A DNA stretch of 64,000 nucleotides from CAWAYH01 sp963786195 (GCA_963786195.1 CAWAYH010000003.1:62001-126000); one strand, 5' to 3'; counted from the stretch's first letter, positions 19,929 through 29,484 are shown. Notes: generated from the sequence alone by a model not told the origin. Numbers and translations are program-made.

Positions 19929-20195
19929 ATGCTAGTGATACGGTTGCGTCGGATGGGATCGAAGAAGCGGTCGTTTTTCCGCGTGGTGGTGACGGACTCG
20001 AAGGTGGGTGCGAGCGGCAGCTTCGTCGAGGTGCTGGGGCACTACAATCCCCGCACCAAGCCGGAGAAGCTGGATATCGACCGCGAGCGGCTCGCGCACT
20101 GGATCAAGGTTGGCGCGCGGCCGTCCGACTCGATTCGCACGCTCGTGGCCCGAATGCCCGCGGTGCCGGCCGTCGCGGAGCAGCCCGCGTCGTGA
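19929..20195 (+). CDS. rpsP: 30S ribosomal protein S16
   Basis: This is a small-subunit ribosomal protein of 88 residues. The N-terminus MLVIRLRRMGSKKRSFFRVVV and the GHYNPRTKPEKLDIDRERL segment are diagnostic. AGAGGA, 5 nt before ATG, is a good ribosome site. The 58-bp spacer from ffh holds only a GAAGCCGGAAGCTCGAAGC-like sequence. It opens the conserved rpsP-khpA-rimM-trmD-rplS operon and overlaps khpA by four bases. Confidence 0.95.
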   Translation: MLVIRLRRMGSKKRSFFRVVVTDSKVGASGSFVEVLGHYNPRTKPEKLDIDRERLAHWIKVGARPSDSIRTLVARMPAVPAVAEQPAS

Positions 20196-20437
20196 GCCGC
20201 GCGCGCGACGTCGTCGAGGTGGTGGCTCGGGCGCTGGCGGATCATCCCGACGCCGTCCGCGTCATCGAGCGCCAGCATCGCGGGCAGACGCTGGTCGAGC
20301 TGTTCATGGCGCCGGGCGATCTGGGACGCGTCATCGGCCGGCAGGGCCGGACCGCTGCCGCGATGCGCACGCTGGTCAGCGCGACCGCAGAGCTCGAAGG
20401 CGCGAAGGCGACGCTGGAGTTTCGCGACGAACAGTGA
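20192..20437 (+). CDS. khpA: KH-domain RNA-binding protein KhpA
   Basis: An 81-residue single KH domain with the GxxG loop inside GDLGRVIGRQGRTAAAMRTL. KhpA proteins bind RNA, often as a dimer with KhpB, and influence cell size and sRNA function. The position between rpsP and rimM is the standard one. The GTG start at 20192 overlaps the rpsP stop. Confidence 0.9.
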   Translation: MSRARDVVEVVARALADHPDAVRVIERQHRGQTLVELFMAPGDLGRVIGRQGRTAAAMRTLVSATAELEGAKATLEFRDEQ

Positions 20438-20970
20438 GTCTCGTGAGCACCGCCGATCTCCTCCTCGTGGGCCGCATCGCCCGCGCGCACGGTAATCGCG
20501 GTCAGGTGATCGTCAACCCCGAGAGCGACTTCGCGGAGGAGCGGTTCAAGGTCGGCAGAGTGCTGCTGGTTGGACCGGAAGACGACCCGAAGCCACGACG
20601 GATCGAGAGCGTCCGGTTCCAGAATGGCCGCCCCGTCGTGTCGCTCGAGGGCGTCGAAACGATGAACGACGCCGAATCGCTCGCGGGCGCCGGGCTCTGG
20701 ATGCCGGCCTCGGCGCTGGCGCCCCTGCCTGCGGGCACGTTTTATCGTCACGACCTGGTGGGTTGTGAGGTGCGCAGCACGGCCGACGCCGTCATTGGCA
20801 CGGTGACGGCGGTCGAAGGACCAATCGAGCGCAGTCACCTCGTCGTGCAGGGGCGCCGCGGAGAAGTGTTGATTCCCCTTGCGGCCGATATCTGCGTCAG
20901 GGTGGAGCCGGGCGCGGGCCTGATCGTCGTCGATCCACCGGAGGGCCTGCTGGAGCTGAACGAGCGGTGA
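20434..20970 (+). CDS. rimM: ribosome maturation factor RimM
   Basis: RimM binds S19 and helps mature the head of the 30S subunit. The N-terminal barrel begins LLLVGRIARAHGNRGQVIV. The PRC-barrel half has FYRHDLVGCEV and ends VDPPEGLLEL, a near-invariant tail. The GTG start at 20434 overlaps the khpA stop; GTG 20443 is the alternative. It overlaps trmD by four bases. Confidence 0.93.
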   Translation: MSLVSTADLLLVGRIARAHGNRGQVIVNPESDFAEERFKVGRVLLVGPEDDPKPRRIESVRFQNGRPVVSLEGVETMNDAESLAGAGLWMPASALAPLPAGTFYRHDLVGCEVRSTADAVIGTVTAVEGPIERSHLVVQGRRGEVLIPLAADICVRVEPGAGLIVVDPPEGLLELNER

Positions 20971-21716
20971 GGCTGGACATCGTCACCATCTTTCCCGGAA
21001 TGGTGAACGCGCCGCTCGCTGAAGGCGTCGTGGGACGCGCGATCGACCGCGGGCTGATCGAGGTTCGCGTGCACGACCTGCGGGACTTCACCACGGACCG
21101 TCATCGGGTGGTCGACGACGTGCCGTTTGGCGGGGGCCCGGGGATGGTTCTGAAGCCCGAGCCGTTGTTCGGGGCGGTCGAACACATTCGTCGGGAACAC
21201 GGTGTTCCGGACGCGGTGATTCTGACGTCGCCCGACGGCGCGCGGTTCACGCAGCGGGACGCAGAGCGGCTCAGCTGCCTCGGACACGTCGTCGTGTTGT
21301 GCGGGCGTTACGAGGGCGTGGACGATCGCGTCCGCCATCATCTGGCGACCGAGGAGCTGTCGATCGGGGACTACGTGGTGTCGGGCGGCGAGCTGCCGGC
21401 GCTCGTCATCGTCGATGCGATCGCGCGGCTGGTTCGCGGCGTGGTAGGAGACGAGGAGTCGGTGGCGCGGGACACGTTTTCGCGCGGATTGCTCGACTTC
21501 CCGCAGTACACGCGGCCGGCGGAGTTCAAGGGATGGCACGTGCCGGCGGTGCTCCTGTCCGGGCATCACGCCGAGATTGCGCGCTGGCGCCGGCGGGAGG
21601 CGCTGGCCAGGACACTGGATCGGCGGCCGGATCTGCTGACCACGGCGGCGCTGGATGAAGACGACCGGGCGCTGCTGAGCGAGCTAGTCGAGTTACGAGA
21701 GAAGGGAGCGTCGTGA
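20967..21716 (+). CDS. trmD: tRNA (guanosine-37-N1) methyltransferase
   Basis: TrmD makes m1G37 in tRNA, which prevents frameshifting. It has the N-terminus LDIVTIFPGM, DDVPFGGGPGMVLKPEP, the SAM trefoil-knot strand CGRYEGVDDRV and SIGDYVVSGGELPALVIVDA. Length is about 249 residues, with the C-terminal domain that contains PAEFKGWHVPAVLLSGHHAEI. The GTG start overlaps rimM, and its end overlaps rplS. Confidence 0.95.
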   Translation: MRLDIVTIFPGMVNAPLAEGVVGRAIDRGLIEVRVHDLRDFTTDRHRVVDDVPFGGGPGMVLKPEPLFGAVEHIRREHGVPDAVILTSPDGARFTQRDAERLSCLGHVVVLCGRYEGVDDRVRHHLATEELSIGDYVVSGGELPALVIVDAIARLVRGVVGDEESVARDTFSRGLLDFPQYTRPAEFKGWHVPAVLLSGHHAEIARWRRREALARTLDRRPDLLTTAALDEDDRALLSELVELREKGAS

Positions 21717-22060
21717 TGACTGCGGTAGAAACCGTCGAGCGCGGCCAGTTGACCGAGCGCCCGGCGATGAAGCCTGGCGATACCGTCCGGGTGCACGTGA
21801 AGGTGCGCGAGGGAGACAAGGAGCGCATCCAGATATTCGAGGGGATGGTGATCGCGATGCACCGCGGCGGCGCGCGCGCGACGTTCACCGTGCGCAAGGT
21901 CTCCTTCGGCCAGGGTGTCGAGCGAATCTTCCCGCTGCACTCGCCGGTGATCGACAAGATCGAAGTGATCCGGTCGGCCCGGGTGCGGCGCGCGAAGCTG
22001 TACTTCCTGCGCGACCTGAAGGGCAAGGCGGCGCGGATGAAGGAACAGAAGAAGGTCTAG
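21713..22060 (+). CDS. rplS: 50S ribosomal protein L19
   Basis: This large-subunit protein lies at the 30S-50S interface. It has the expected PGDTVRVHVKVREGDKERIQ and FEGMVIAMHRGG motifs, FTVRKVSFGQGVER and a basic RRAKLYFLRDLKGKAAR tail (115 residues). GTG 21713 overlaps the trmD stop; the next codon, ATG 21716, is an equally likely start. GGGAG lies about 5 nt upstream. Confidence 0.95.
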   Translation: MMTAVETVERGQLTERPAMKPGDTVRVHVKVREGDKERIQIFEGMVIAMHRGGARATFTVRKVSFGQGVERIFPLHSPVIDKIEVIRSARVRRAKLYFLRDLKGKAARMKEQKKV

Positions 22061-22093
22061 AGCGCAGGCTGACGTCTCGAACGTGGGACTGCC

Positions 22094-22714
22094 GTGAAGG
22101 TCCGGGCCTTTCGAACCATCGAGAACGCCATCCGGCGGATGGGGTTCAACGCGGTGGCGGGAGTAGACGAGGTCGGGCGGGGCTGTCTCGCAGGACCTGT
22201 CGTCGCCGCGGCCGTCGTGCTCGCGCCAGACCGGTACGTCGCGCGGATCGGCGATTCGAAGTCGGTCACGGCGCTCGAGCGCGCGCGCTTGTATCAGAAG
22301 ATCACGCGGTCGGCCATCACGTGGTGCGTGGCGTCGGCCGAGTGCGACGAGATCGATCGCATCAATATCCATCAGGCGTCGCTGCGCGCCATGCAGCGCG
22401 CGGTGCTCGGGTTGGTACCCATTCCGGACTTCGTGCTCGTCGACGCGTTCCGCATCCCGGATCTGCCGGTCGCGCAACGCGCGGTCATTCACGGCGACGC
22501 CCGCTGCACGGCGATCGCCGCGGCCTCCATCGTCGCCAAGGTGACGCGCGATCGGATGATGCTCGAGCTGCACGCGCGCGATCCACGCTACGGGTTCGAC
22601 CGGCACAAGGGCTACGCGACGCAGGAACATCTGGACGCCGTGTCGCGATTCGGGTACTCGGAGGTTCACCGGCGGTCGTTTCGGCCGCCGACGCTGTTTG
22701 ATAGGATGGACTGA
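22094..22714 (+). CDS. rnhB: ribonuclease HII
   Basis: RNase HII cleaves RNA in RNA-DNA hybrids and removes single ribonucleotides from DNA. The catalytic signature is VAGVDEVGRGCLAGPVVAAA (Asp-Glu pair). A further acidic residue lies in LVDAFRIP, and IAAASIVAKVTRD and HKGYATQEH complete the family pattern. Start is GTG 22094. About 20 residues precede the catalytic domain. It follows rplS by 33 bp, a common neighbour. Confidence 0.93.
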   Translation: MKVRAFRTIENAIRRMGFNAVAGVDEVGRGCLAGPVVAAAVVLAPDRYVARIGDSKSVTALERARLYQKITRSAITWCVASAECDEIDRINIHQASLRAMQRAVLGLVPIPDFVLVDAFRIPDLPVAQRAVIHGDARCTAIAAASIVAKVTRDRMMLELHARDPRYGFDRHKGYATQEHLDAVSRFGYSEVHRRSFRPPTLFDRMD

Positions 22715-22753
22715 CCGCCGCGCCTCGGCAGCTCCTGGCCGTGGAGAACTCTG

Positions 22754-24701
22754 TTGGCCCTTGATCGTGAGAGCACGCTGAAAAAGGCGGAGAAGCTGCT
22801 CCGCCAGGGTCGCCTCGACGCCGCCATTGCGGAGTACCAGCGCGTCGTGGAAGACAATCCGCGCGACTGGAGCACAGCCAACACGCTGGGCGAGCTCTAC
22901 GGCCGGTCCGGGCAGTCCGACAAGGCCGTCGAAGAGTACACGCGCATCGCCGAGCACTTCGTGGACGAGGGCTTTTATCCCAAAGCCGCCGCGCTGTACA
23001 AGAAGGTCCTCAAGATCAGACCCCAGGACGAACCGACGCAGCTGGCGCTGGCCGACATTTCCGCCAAGCAGGGGCTGCTGGCGGATGCCAAGGCCTACCT
23101 GAATGCCGTCGCGGCGAGGCGACGGACGCGGGGCGACCGCCGCGGCGCAGCGGAGATCGTCGTCAAGCTGGGCTCCATCGATCCCGCCGACTTCGAGGCC
23201 CGGCGCGCCGCCGCGCGCATGCTCGAGGAGATGGGCGAGGAAGAGCAGGCCGGCCTGCGATTCAAGGCCCTGCACGACGATCTGCTGGACAAAGGACGCC
23301 AGTCCGAGGCGCTGGAATCGCTCCAGGACTACGTCCGGCTCAACCCGCTCGAAACCGGCGCGCGCGCCACGCTCGCGAAGGCCGCGCTCGACCGCGGCGA
23401 CGTGTCCGGCGCCCGCGAGTACCTCGATACGGACAGCGCGGGCGACGACCCGGATCTGCTGATTCACCTCGCGGAAGTCGAGCTGCGCGCGGGAGAAATC
23501 GATCGCGCCAAGCCGCTCCTCACAAGGCTGCCCGGCGGCGATGCGGCAAGCCGGCAGAAGATCGCGACGCTGGGCCGGTCCTTCTTGGACCAGAACGTCG
23601 ACGCGTCTTTCCTGTGTCTGGACTGGACGGTAGACGCGGCCGTCGCGTCCTCTGATTTTACGGAAGCCTCCGCAACGCTGCAGGAGTTCACGAGCCGCGT
23701 CCCGGGGCACATTCCGGCCCTGCTGAAGCTCGTGGAAGTGTGCGTCGATGGCGGGCTCGAGCTGGCGATGTACGAGGCACAGGAGAAGCTGACCGATGCG
23801 TATCTCGAGGCCGGTCAGGCGGCCGAAGCCCGCGTGATCGCCGAGGATCTCGTGGCGCGCGAACCATGGGAACGGGCGCACATCGAGCGATTCCGGCGCG
23901 CGCTGGTCATGCTGCGCGTGTCGGACCCCGACAGCCATATCGCCGAGCGGCTGAGCGGCCAGGCGCCCTTCATGGCGCGCGATCCGTTCTTCGAGATGCC
24001 CGAGACGCCGCCCGACCCGCCCGACGCCGGAGCCAGCCGCTCAGGAGGCCCCGGCGGAAGCTGCCCCGGTTGCCGACGACACGTCAGTCGAGACGCTCGC
24101 ACCGGTCGCCACCGACGTGCACGCGGTGGGCGATCAACCGGCCGCTCCCCCGGTCGCTGCGTCCGCGCCACCGGCCAGACGCGCCGGGCAGGAAGAGATC
24201 GATTTGACCGGGGCGCTTGGAGAGCTGCAGACAGGCGATGCCCGGCGTCCCTCGGCGCCGCAGAAAGATACAGATCTGGATCAGGTGTTTGCGGATCTCC
24301 GGACCGAGGCGTCAGCTGATCGGGACCATTCGACGCAGCACATGACGCTCGCGCGGACCTATCTCGAAATCGGCATGATTGACGAGGCGATGACGTCGCT
24401 GCAGACAGCCGCGCGCTCGCCGCGTCAGCGTTTCGAGGCCGCCTCGACGCTCGGCCGCCTGTATCAGCGCCGCGGGGAGGCCAGCGCCGCCATCGAATGG
24501 CTCGAACGGGCGGCTGAAGCTCCGGCGCCGACCGCGGACGAAGGGCGGGCCCTGTTGTACGACCTGGGGGTGCTTCTGGACGGCGCCGGCGAAACCTCGC
24601 GAGCACTCGCCGTGTTCCTCGAACTCCAGGCCGACGTCGGTGACTATCGCGACGTCCCGACCCGAATCGATCGCCTCGCGCGCGTGCAGACCGGAGGCTG
24701 A
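22754..24701 (+). CDS. large TPR-repeat protein (one frame change near 24,030)
   Basis: About 648 residues of tetratricopeptide helices. Repeats begin at residue 10 (KAEKLLRQGRLDAAIAEYQRV) and continue to about residue 415. An alanine/proline-rich linker follows, then a further group of TPRs at the C-terminus (MTLARTYLEIGMIDEAMTSL onward). The start is TTG 22754, with GGAG 8 nt upstream. One inserted base near 24,025-24,035 splits it; removal joins the linker smoothly. Such proteins scaffold other proteins; no enzyme domain is seen. It overlaps or abuts a small membrane protein gene. Confidence 0.8.
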
Positions 24702-24963
24702 CATCTCGTTCTTCACGCGCATCCTTTTTGCCGCCTATTTTCTCGAGGCTGGTCTGGTTCTGCTCGTGGCTCCCTGGTCCAGCTTCTGGGACCGGAACCT
24801 GTTCTTCGAGACGCTGCCGACGCTCGGGCAGGTGCTGAGCAGTCCGTTCGCTCGCGGCGCGGTCTCCGGCGTGGGTGCGGTGACCGTCATCGCCGGACTC
24901 GTCGAGCTGGCGGGCCTCATGGGCTTGCGCGCCGGGACGCTGAACCAGGACACTCAATCGTGA
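24640..24963 (+). CDS. small membrane protein with three hydrophobic segments
   Basis: The clearly real part begins near 24,703 (ISFFTRILFAAYFLEAGLVL) and has three hydrophobic stretches in about 87 residues: residues 3-25, a middle amphipathic turn, and GAVSGVGAVTVIAGLVELAGL. The only ATG in frame is 24640, which would overlap the TPR gene by 62 bp. GGAGG at 24693-24697 instead points to a non-canonical start near 24703 (ATC). It overlaps thiE by four bases. Function unknown. Confidence 0.55.
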   Translation: MTIATSRPESIASRACRPEADISFFTRILFAAYFLEAGLVLLVAPWSSFWDRNLFFETLPTLGQVLSSPFARGAVSGVGAVTVIAGLVELAGLMGLRAGTLNQDTQS

Positions 24964-25622
24964 CGTTTGCGTCCGCGCGCCCCCGGATCATGATGGTGAC
25001 GGACCGCCGCCGCTATCCGGGAGACGAGGACACCGCCTGCGAACGGCTCGCGGCTGCGGCCGGTTCAGCCGCGCGCGCGGGCGTGGATTACATTCAGATC
25101 CGCGAGCGCGGGCTGGACGATCGTCGGCTCCTCGCGCTCGTCGAACGGGTGAGGCAAGGCGTGGCGGGGACGCAGGCGGGTGTAATCGTCAACGATCGCA
25201 TCGACGTCGCGATGGCGGCGCGGGCCGACGGGGTGCACCTGCCGGCCCGCGCCGTGTCAGGTGACGAGGTTCGCTGTATCGTTCCGCAGGGATTTCTCAT
25301 CGGTCGATCCACGCACGCCGCGGACGAAGCCGTGCGGGCCGAGCAGGCTGGCGGCTGCGACTATCTGGTGTTCGGCTCGGTCTACGAGTCGGCCAGCAAG
25401 CCGGCGGGCCATCGGGTCAGCGGCCTGGAGGCGCTGGCTCGCGCGTGCGCGGCCACACGTCTGCCGGTGGTGGCGATTGGCGGCCTCACGGCCGAGCGCG
25501 CGCGTGACGTGGCCCTGGCGGGCGCGGCCGGCATCGCGGCCATCGGATTGTTTGCGACCGCGGACGAAACGGCGCTCGCCGACACCGTCAGCGAGCTGCG
25601 GCAGGCGTTCCTGTCGAGTTGA
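24960..25622 (+). CDS. thiE: thiamine phosphate synthase family protein
   Basis: A TIM-barrel of the ThiE/TenI family, 220 residues. ThiE joins the thiazole and pyrimidine phosphates to form thiamine phosphate. Visible motifs: VDYIQIRERGLDDRRL, VIVNDRIDVAMAARADGVHLP, IGRSTHA, DYLVFGSVYESASKPAGH and PVVAIGGLTAERA. These include the pyrophosphate-binding segments. TenI thiazole tautomerases look very similar, so ThiE is favoured but not proven; no other thi gene is in the window. GTG 24960 overlaps the previous stop. Confidence 0.8.
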   Translation: MTFASARPRIMMVTDRRRYPGDEDTACERLAAAAGSAARAGVDYIQIRERGLDDRRLLALVERVRQGVAGTQAGVIVNDRIDVAMAARADGVHLPARAVSGDEVRCIVPQGFLIGRSTHAADEAVRAEQAGGCDYLVFGSVYESASKPAGHRVSGLEALARACAATRLPVVAIGGLTAERARDVALAGAAGIAAIGLFATADETALADTVSELRQAFLSS

Positions 25623-25639
25623 GGAGTAGCAGAGCAGGC

Positions 25640-26413
25640 ATGGATCCGGGATATCGTTCGCCGCTCGTCGACTTCTTCCGCCGAGGCGAGGTCGCGCGGG
25701 ACGTCCGGCTGCTGGCGGCACAGGGCGCCATGGCGCCGCGGGCGCACGAGCAGCTCGCGGTGCTGCTGATCCTCTCGGACGACCCGGACCCCGACGTGCG
25801 CGGCGCAGCGAACGCGACGATCGACGCCTTGCCGCGTCCGGCGGTGAGCGCGTTCCTCGCGCGCTCTGATGTGCCGAGCGAGTTCCGGGAGTTCTTCGCC
25901 GCGCGCGGCATCGAGCCCACCGAACCGCCGGCCCCCGACGCCTCGGATGCCCTCATGGATACGCTGACCGAGTTGCCGAAGGTTCCGGCAGAGGGCGAGG
26001 AGGAAGACGGGGAGTCACGCATCCTCTCGACGCTTCCGATCATGGACAGGCTGAAGCTCGCGATGCGCGGGACGCGCGAGCAGCGCGCGCAGCTGGTTCG
26101 AGACTCGAACAAGATGGTCGCGGTCGCGGTCATGAGCAGCCCGAAGCTGACGGAAGCGGAGGTCGAGTCGTTCTCCAGAATGGGAAACGTCTCGGAAGAC
26201 GTGCTGCGGATCATCGGCACGAACCGCGGGTGGCTCAAGAACTACACCATCGCGCACGGCCTGACCAGGAATCCGAAGACGCCGCCCGCGATCTCGATGC
26301 AGCTCATTCACCGCCTGAACGAAAAGGACGTGAAGTTGCTGGCCAACGATCGCAACATACCGGAGGCGCTCCGGCTGACGGCGCGCCGGATGATGGTCAA
26401 GTCGCTGAAGTAG
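25640..26413 (+). CDS. helical HEAT-like repeat protein of unknown function
   Basis: About 257 residues, mostly alpha-helical. N-terminal paired helices resemble HEAT units (SPLVDFFRRGEVARDVRLLAA, then LLILSDDPDPDVRGAANATID). A conserved C-terminal region has ILSTLPIMDRLKLAMRGTREQR and NKMVAVAVMSSPKLTEAEVE, followed by NRGWLKNYTIAHGLTRNPKTP. The latter part looks like DUF2336/leucine-repeat style helices that repeat the theme neighbour-death-by-position. No catalytic residues are recognisable. ATG 25640 is preferred over 25619 because it lies after the thiE stop and begins the conserved part. It is the last gene of the long plus-strand run. Confidence 0.65.
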   Translation: MDPGYRSPLVDFFRRGEVARDVRLLAAQGAMAPRAHEQLAVLLILSDDPDPDVRGAANATIDALPRPAVSAFLARSDVPSEFREFFAARGIEPTEPPAPDASDALMDTLTELPKVPAEGEEEDGESRILSTLPIMDRLKLAMRGTREQRAQLVRDSNKMVAVAVMSSPKLTEAEVESFSRMGNVSEDVLRIIGTNRGWLKNYTIAHGLTRNPKTPPAISMQLIHRLNEKDVKLLANDRNIPEALRLTARRMMVKSLK

Positions 26414-26418
26414 GCGGG

Positions 26419-26622
26419 CTACTTTCGGCGGCCCTTGAATTCCTTCCGCATCTCGGCGAGCCCCTGCATGTAGACCGTCGCGCGCTCGCGATCCGCTTCG
26501 GTCTCCATCGACTTGATCAGATCGATGGCCCGGTCGAAGTCCCGCAGGATGGTGGCGGGCGTCGTTTCGAAATAGAGCCGCCGGATCTCGTCGAGCTTCT
26601 CGGACGAATTCGGCGTCGTCAT
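26419..26622 (-). CDS. small conserved-looking helical protein
   Basis: A 67-residue charged, helical protein (IRRLYFETTPATILRDFDRAID ... EADRERATVYMQGLAEMRKE). Its start overlaps the polX stop as ATGA, so it is translated from the polX message. It converges on the HEAT-like gene with a 5-bp gap. No function is recognised. Confidence 0.65.
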   Translation of the reverse strand: MTTPNSSEKLDEIRRLYFETTPATILRDFDRAIDLIKSMETEADRERATVYMQGLAEMRKEFKGRRK

Positions 26623-28350
26623 CGGATGGCGGCTGCCTTGCTGCGCCGGAGCGCGCGACGAAACTCGTCGATCGGGAGGCAATTGAGCACGTCGCTCTTC
26701 GTCAGCCATGCGCGGCGGGCGACGGTCACGCCCCAGCGAAGGCGTGCGAGGGCCGCCGGGGAGTGCGCGTCGGAGTCGATCATGATCTTGACACCCCGAT
26801 CGCGCGCGAGCCGGGCGTGGTGCTCGTTCATATCGAGCCGCTCTTCCAGGCTGTTGATCTCGAGGGCGACGCCTGCCGCCGCCGCGGCGTCGATCACCCG
26901 TTCGAAGTTCACGCGATAGGGGTCGCGCTTGAGAATCCGCCGGCCCGTGGGATGGCCGATGACGTCCACCCACGGCGACGCGATCGCCCGAAGCAGCCGA
27001 TCTGTCATCTGCTGCTCGTCCTGGTTGAACGCCGAGTGGACGGACGCGATCACGATATCGAGCTGCGCGAGACACTCGTCGGCGAGGTCCATCGAACCGT
27101 CCGGCCGGATGTCGCACTCGATGCCGGCAAGGAGGGTGATGCCCGGCAGCCGCCCGTTCAACTGGCGAATCCCTCGGGCGTGCTCCAGCGCCCGCCGCTC
27201 GTCCAGGCCATTAGCCATGGTCAACGCCTTGCTGTGGTCGGTGATGGCGATGTACGAGAGACCGGCGTCCCTGGCAGCGATCGCCATCGCTTCGGCGTCG
27301 GCACGGCCGTCGCTGGCCGTGGTGTGCATGTGGAGGTCGCCCCGGAGATCCTCCAGGGTGATCAGCGCCGGAAGCGCGTTGGATTCGGCCGCGGCGATTT
27401 CCCCGCGGTTCTCGCGAAGCTCCGGCGGGATGTAGGCCAGACCCAGCGCAGCGTAGATCTCGGCCTCGGAAGCCCCGGCGATCGGCGTGTCGCTGTCGAT
27501 CGGGTAGAGGCCGTACTCATTGAGCTTGAACCCGCGTTGGATCGCGCGGTCGCGCAGCGCGATGTTGTGCGCCTTGGATCCGGTGAAATACTGCAGGGCG
27601 GCGCCCAGGCTCTCACGTGGCACCAGCCGCAGGTCGGTCTGAAAGCGATCGTGCAGGAGGACGCTCGACTTGCTGTCGCCGTGCGCGAGGACACGCTCGA
27701 CCAGGCCGTAGCTCGTGAACGCGTCCATCAACGTTGGCGGCGCCCCGGCCGCCAGGATGTCGAGATCCCCGCACGTTTCACAGCCGCGCCTCAGGCTGCC
27801 GACCGCAGTGATTTCGGCCTCGGGCGCGTGCGCGCGAAGCGCCTCGATGAGCGGCGCCGCCGCGGCATGCGCTTCGGGCATGAGACGACGGCCGGTGAGG
27901 CGTGAGCGCTCTTCGAGCGTCCTGAGGATCTGGGCTTCCTTCTTCGCGCCCATCCCCTTGAGTGCCCTCAGGCGGCCCTCGCGCGCCGCTTGCTGCGAGA
28001 TCCTCGAGCGTCCGGATATTCAGCTCGCGATAGAGCGTCGACACGGTCTTCGGACCGATGCCCTGCAGGTTCAGCAGGTCGAGGACGGTGGTCGGAAATT
28101 CCTGGAGCAGGCCCTGGTGGTAGGCGATCGAGCCAGTCGAGACCAGCTCTTCGATCTTCGCGTTCAGATCCCTGCCGATGCCGGGAATCGCGAGCCGCTG
28201 TGCGGTCGTGAGGTCCGCGATGCGCTCGGGCGTGTGGGCGATGGTCTCCGAGGCGTTGCGATACGCGCGGATCTTGAAGGGATTCTCGCCCTTGATCTCG
28301 AGGAGGTCGCCGATCTCGGCGAGGACACGCGCGATTAAGACATTCTCCAT
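26619..28350 (-). CDS. polX: PolX-type DNA polymerase with PHP phosphoesterase domain (one frame change near 27,990)
   Basis: This is a family X repair polymerase with a C-terminal PHP exonuclease/3' phosphatase, used in base-excision repair. The N-terminal lyase-like domain carries helix-hairpin-helix motifs (RLAIPGIGRDLNAKIEEL and LLNLQGIGPKTVSTLYREL). The palm keeps GSLRRGCETCGDLDILAAG with both catalytic Asp residues. The PHP domain starts DLHMHTTASDGRADAEAMA and ends with MIDSDAHSP. Total about 576 residues, normal for the family. One inserted base near 27,990 splits it. Its ATG lies directly after a heptamer microsatellite with no clear ribosome site. Confidence 0.9.
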
Positions 28351-28385
28351 TGCGGATTGCGGATTGCGGATTGCGGACTGCGGAT
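28351..28385. repeat. TGCGGAT heptamer microsatellite
   Basis: Five tandem copies of TGCGGAT (one with a C at the last position) abut the polX start codon. They occupy the place where its ribosome site would be. Copy-number change would alter the distance between promoter and start. Confidence 0.75.
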
Positions 28386-28416
28386 TGCCGCTTGATGATT
28401 GGTGATGGGCCGGCGG

Positions 28417-29421
28417 TCAGGCCGCGACTCGGGTTTCGACCCGCAGGCCCTCGCTTTCGATCCGGAAGTCGAGCACGCGTCCGCCGTGCGCGGCCAGTGC
28501 CGCGCGTATGGCAGGGACGTCCTCCGGGCCGCCGAGACAGAAGAGGCAGCCGCCACCGCCGGCGCCACAGACTTTGCCGGCGTACGCGCCGGCCGCCCGC
28601 GCCGCGGCGAGCAGGCGATCGATGTCGGGGGTGGTCACGCCCGGCGCGAGGCCCTTGCGATTCTCCCACTCCTCCGCGAGCTGCCGGCCGACTTCCGACC
28701 AATCCCCCTGCTCGAGCGCCGCACGCATCGCGCCGGCTATGTCCCGAATCCTGGAGAATCGCTGCTGCACGTCGCGGTCCCCATCGATGTGGCGCTTCGT
28801 GACTTCCCAGTTGTTGATCCCGGAATTGCGCGTCGCGCCCGTGTAGGCAAGGACGAGGCGCTGCTCGAGGTCGGGGATCGACACCGGCAGGGCCGTCCGC
28901 CTCACACCGTCCACGCCCAGTTCGATGGCCGACACCCCGCCATAGAGCGCCGGCCGGTAGTCCTGAACGCCCGTCGGCACATCGATCGCCTGCGCCTCGA
29001 CGTTCATCGCGATCTGCAGGATCTCCTCGTCTGACAGCGACCGCCCGGTCCAGGCCGCCAGCGCGCCGCAGACGGCGATGTTGAGCGCCGACGATCCGGC
29101 AATTCCGGCGCCCACGGGCGACTCCGATCGGGTGTGCAGCTCCAGCCCTTCCGCCTGAAAGTAGTGGAGCAGCCGGCCCAGGAGCCGCAGCTCGGAGGTG
29201 TCTCGCAGCTCGCTCCAGTGCGCCACGTCCACCCGCACCTTCGTGTCGTCGGAGATGATGCTCAACCCCAAATCGCGTCGCGGCTGAATCGCGCAGCGCG
29301 CACGAAGGCTGATGGCGACGTTCAGCGTCTGTGCATTCTCGTGAAACAGATAGAGCGGCCAGATGTCGAGCGTCCCACCCGCAAGGTCGATGCGCGTCGG
29401 CGCTGAGGCGTCGATATACAC
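28417..29421 (-). CDS. hddA: GHMP-family sugar kinase, D-glycero-D-manno-heptose-7-phosphate kinase-like
   Basis: An ATP-dependent small-molecule kinase of about 334 residues. It begins APTRIDLAGGTLDI, has the GHMP glycine loop SPVGAGIAGSSALNIAV, and ends with KVCGAGGGGCLFCL. This pattern fits the heptose-7-phosphate kinase/galactokinase-like subgroup that feeds S-layer or LPS heptose synthesis. GTG 29421 is chosen because codons upstream read through promoter and repeat sequence. TATAAT ends 6 nt before this GTG, which implies a leaderless message. It is divergent from nagZ. Fucose kinase-like specificity is an alternative. Confidence 0.8.
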   Translation of the reverse strand: MYIDASAPTRIDLAGGTLDIWPLYLFHENAQTLNVAISLRARCAIQPRRDLGLSIISDDTKVRVDVAHWSELRDTSELRLLGRLLHYFQAEGLELHTRSESPVGAGIAGSSALNIAVCGALAAWTGRSLSDEEILQIAMNVEAQAIDVPTGVQDYRPALYGGVSAIELGVDGVRRTALPVSIPDLEQRLVLAYTGATRNSGINNWEVTKRHIDGDRDVQQRFSRIRDIAGAMRAALEQGDWSEVGRQLAEEWENRKGLAPGVTTPDIDRLLAAARAAGAYAGKVCGAGGGGCLFCLGGPEDVPAIRAALAAHGGRVLDFRIESEGLRVETRVAA

Positions 29422-29427
29422 GTCCGC

Positions 29428-29433
29428 ATTATA
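29428..29433 (-). promoter_or_regulatory. -10 element of the GHMP kinase gene (leaderless start)
   Basis: On the minus strand, TCCGCGGATATAAT is followed by six bases and then GTG. A start 6-7 nt after the -10 would coincide with the first codon. No -35 match is seen. The same 14-base string occurs on the opposite strand before nagZ. Confidence 0.6.
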
Positions 29434-29484
29434 TCCGCGGATATCGCCGCGCCGTGGCTGCGCGGCTAGGTCCAGAGAACGTGA

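Noticed and set aside
21566..23938. 790-codon open frame on the minus strand
   Set aside because: It runs antisense to trmD, rplS, rnhB and the TPR gene, all of which have clear family motifs. Long antisense frames are expected at this GC content, and its composition (Arg/His/Val rich) has no recognisable domain.
28351..28385. CRISPR array
   Set aside because: The units are seven bases with no spacers. No repeat-spacer pattern or cas gene occurs anywhere in the window.
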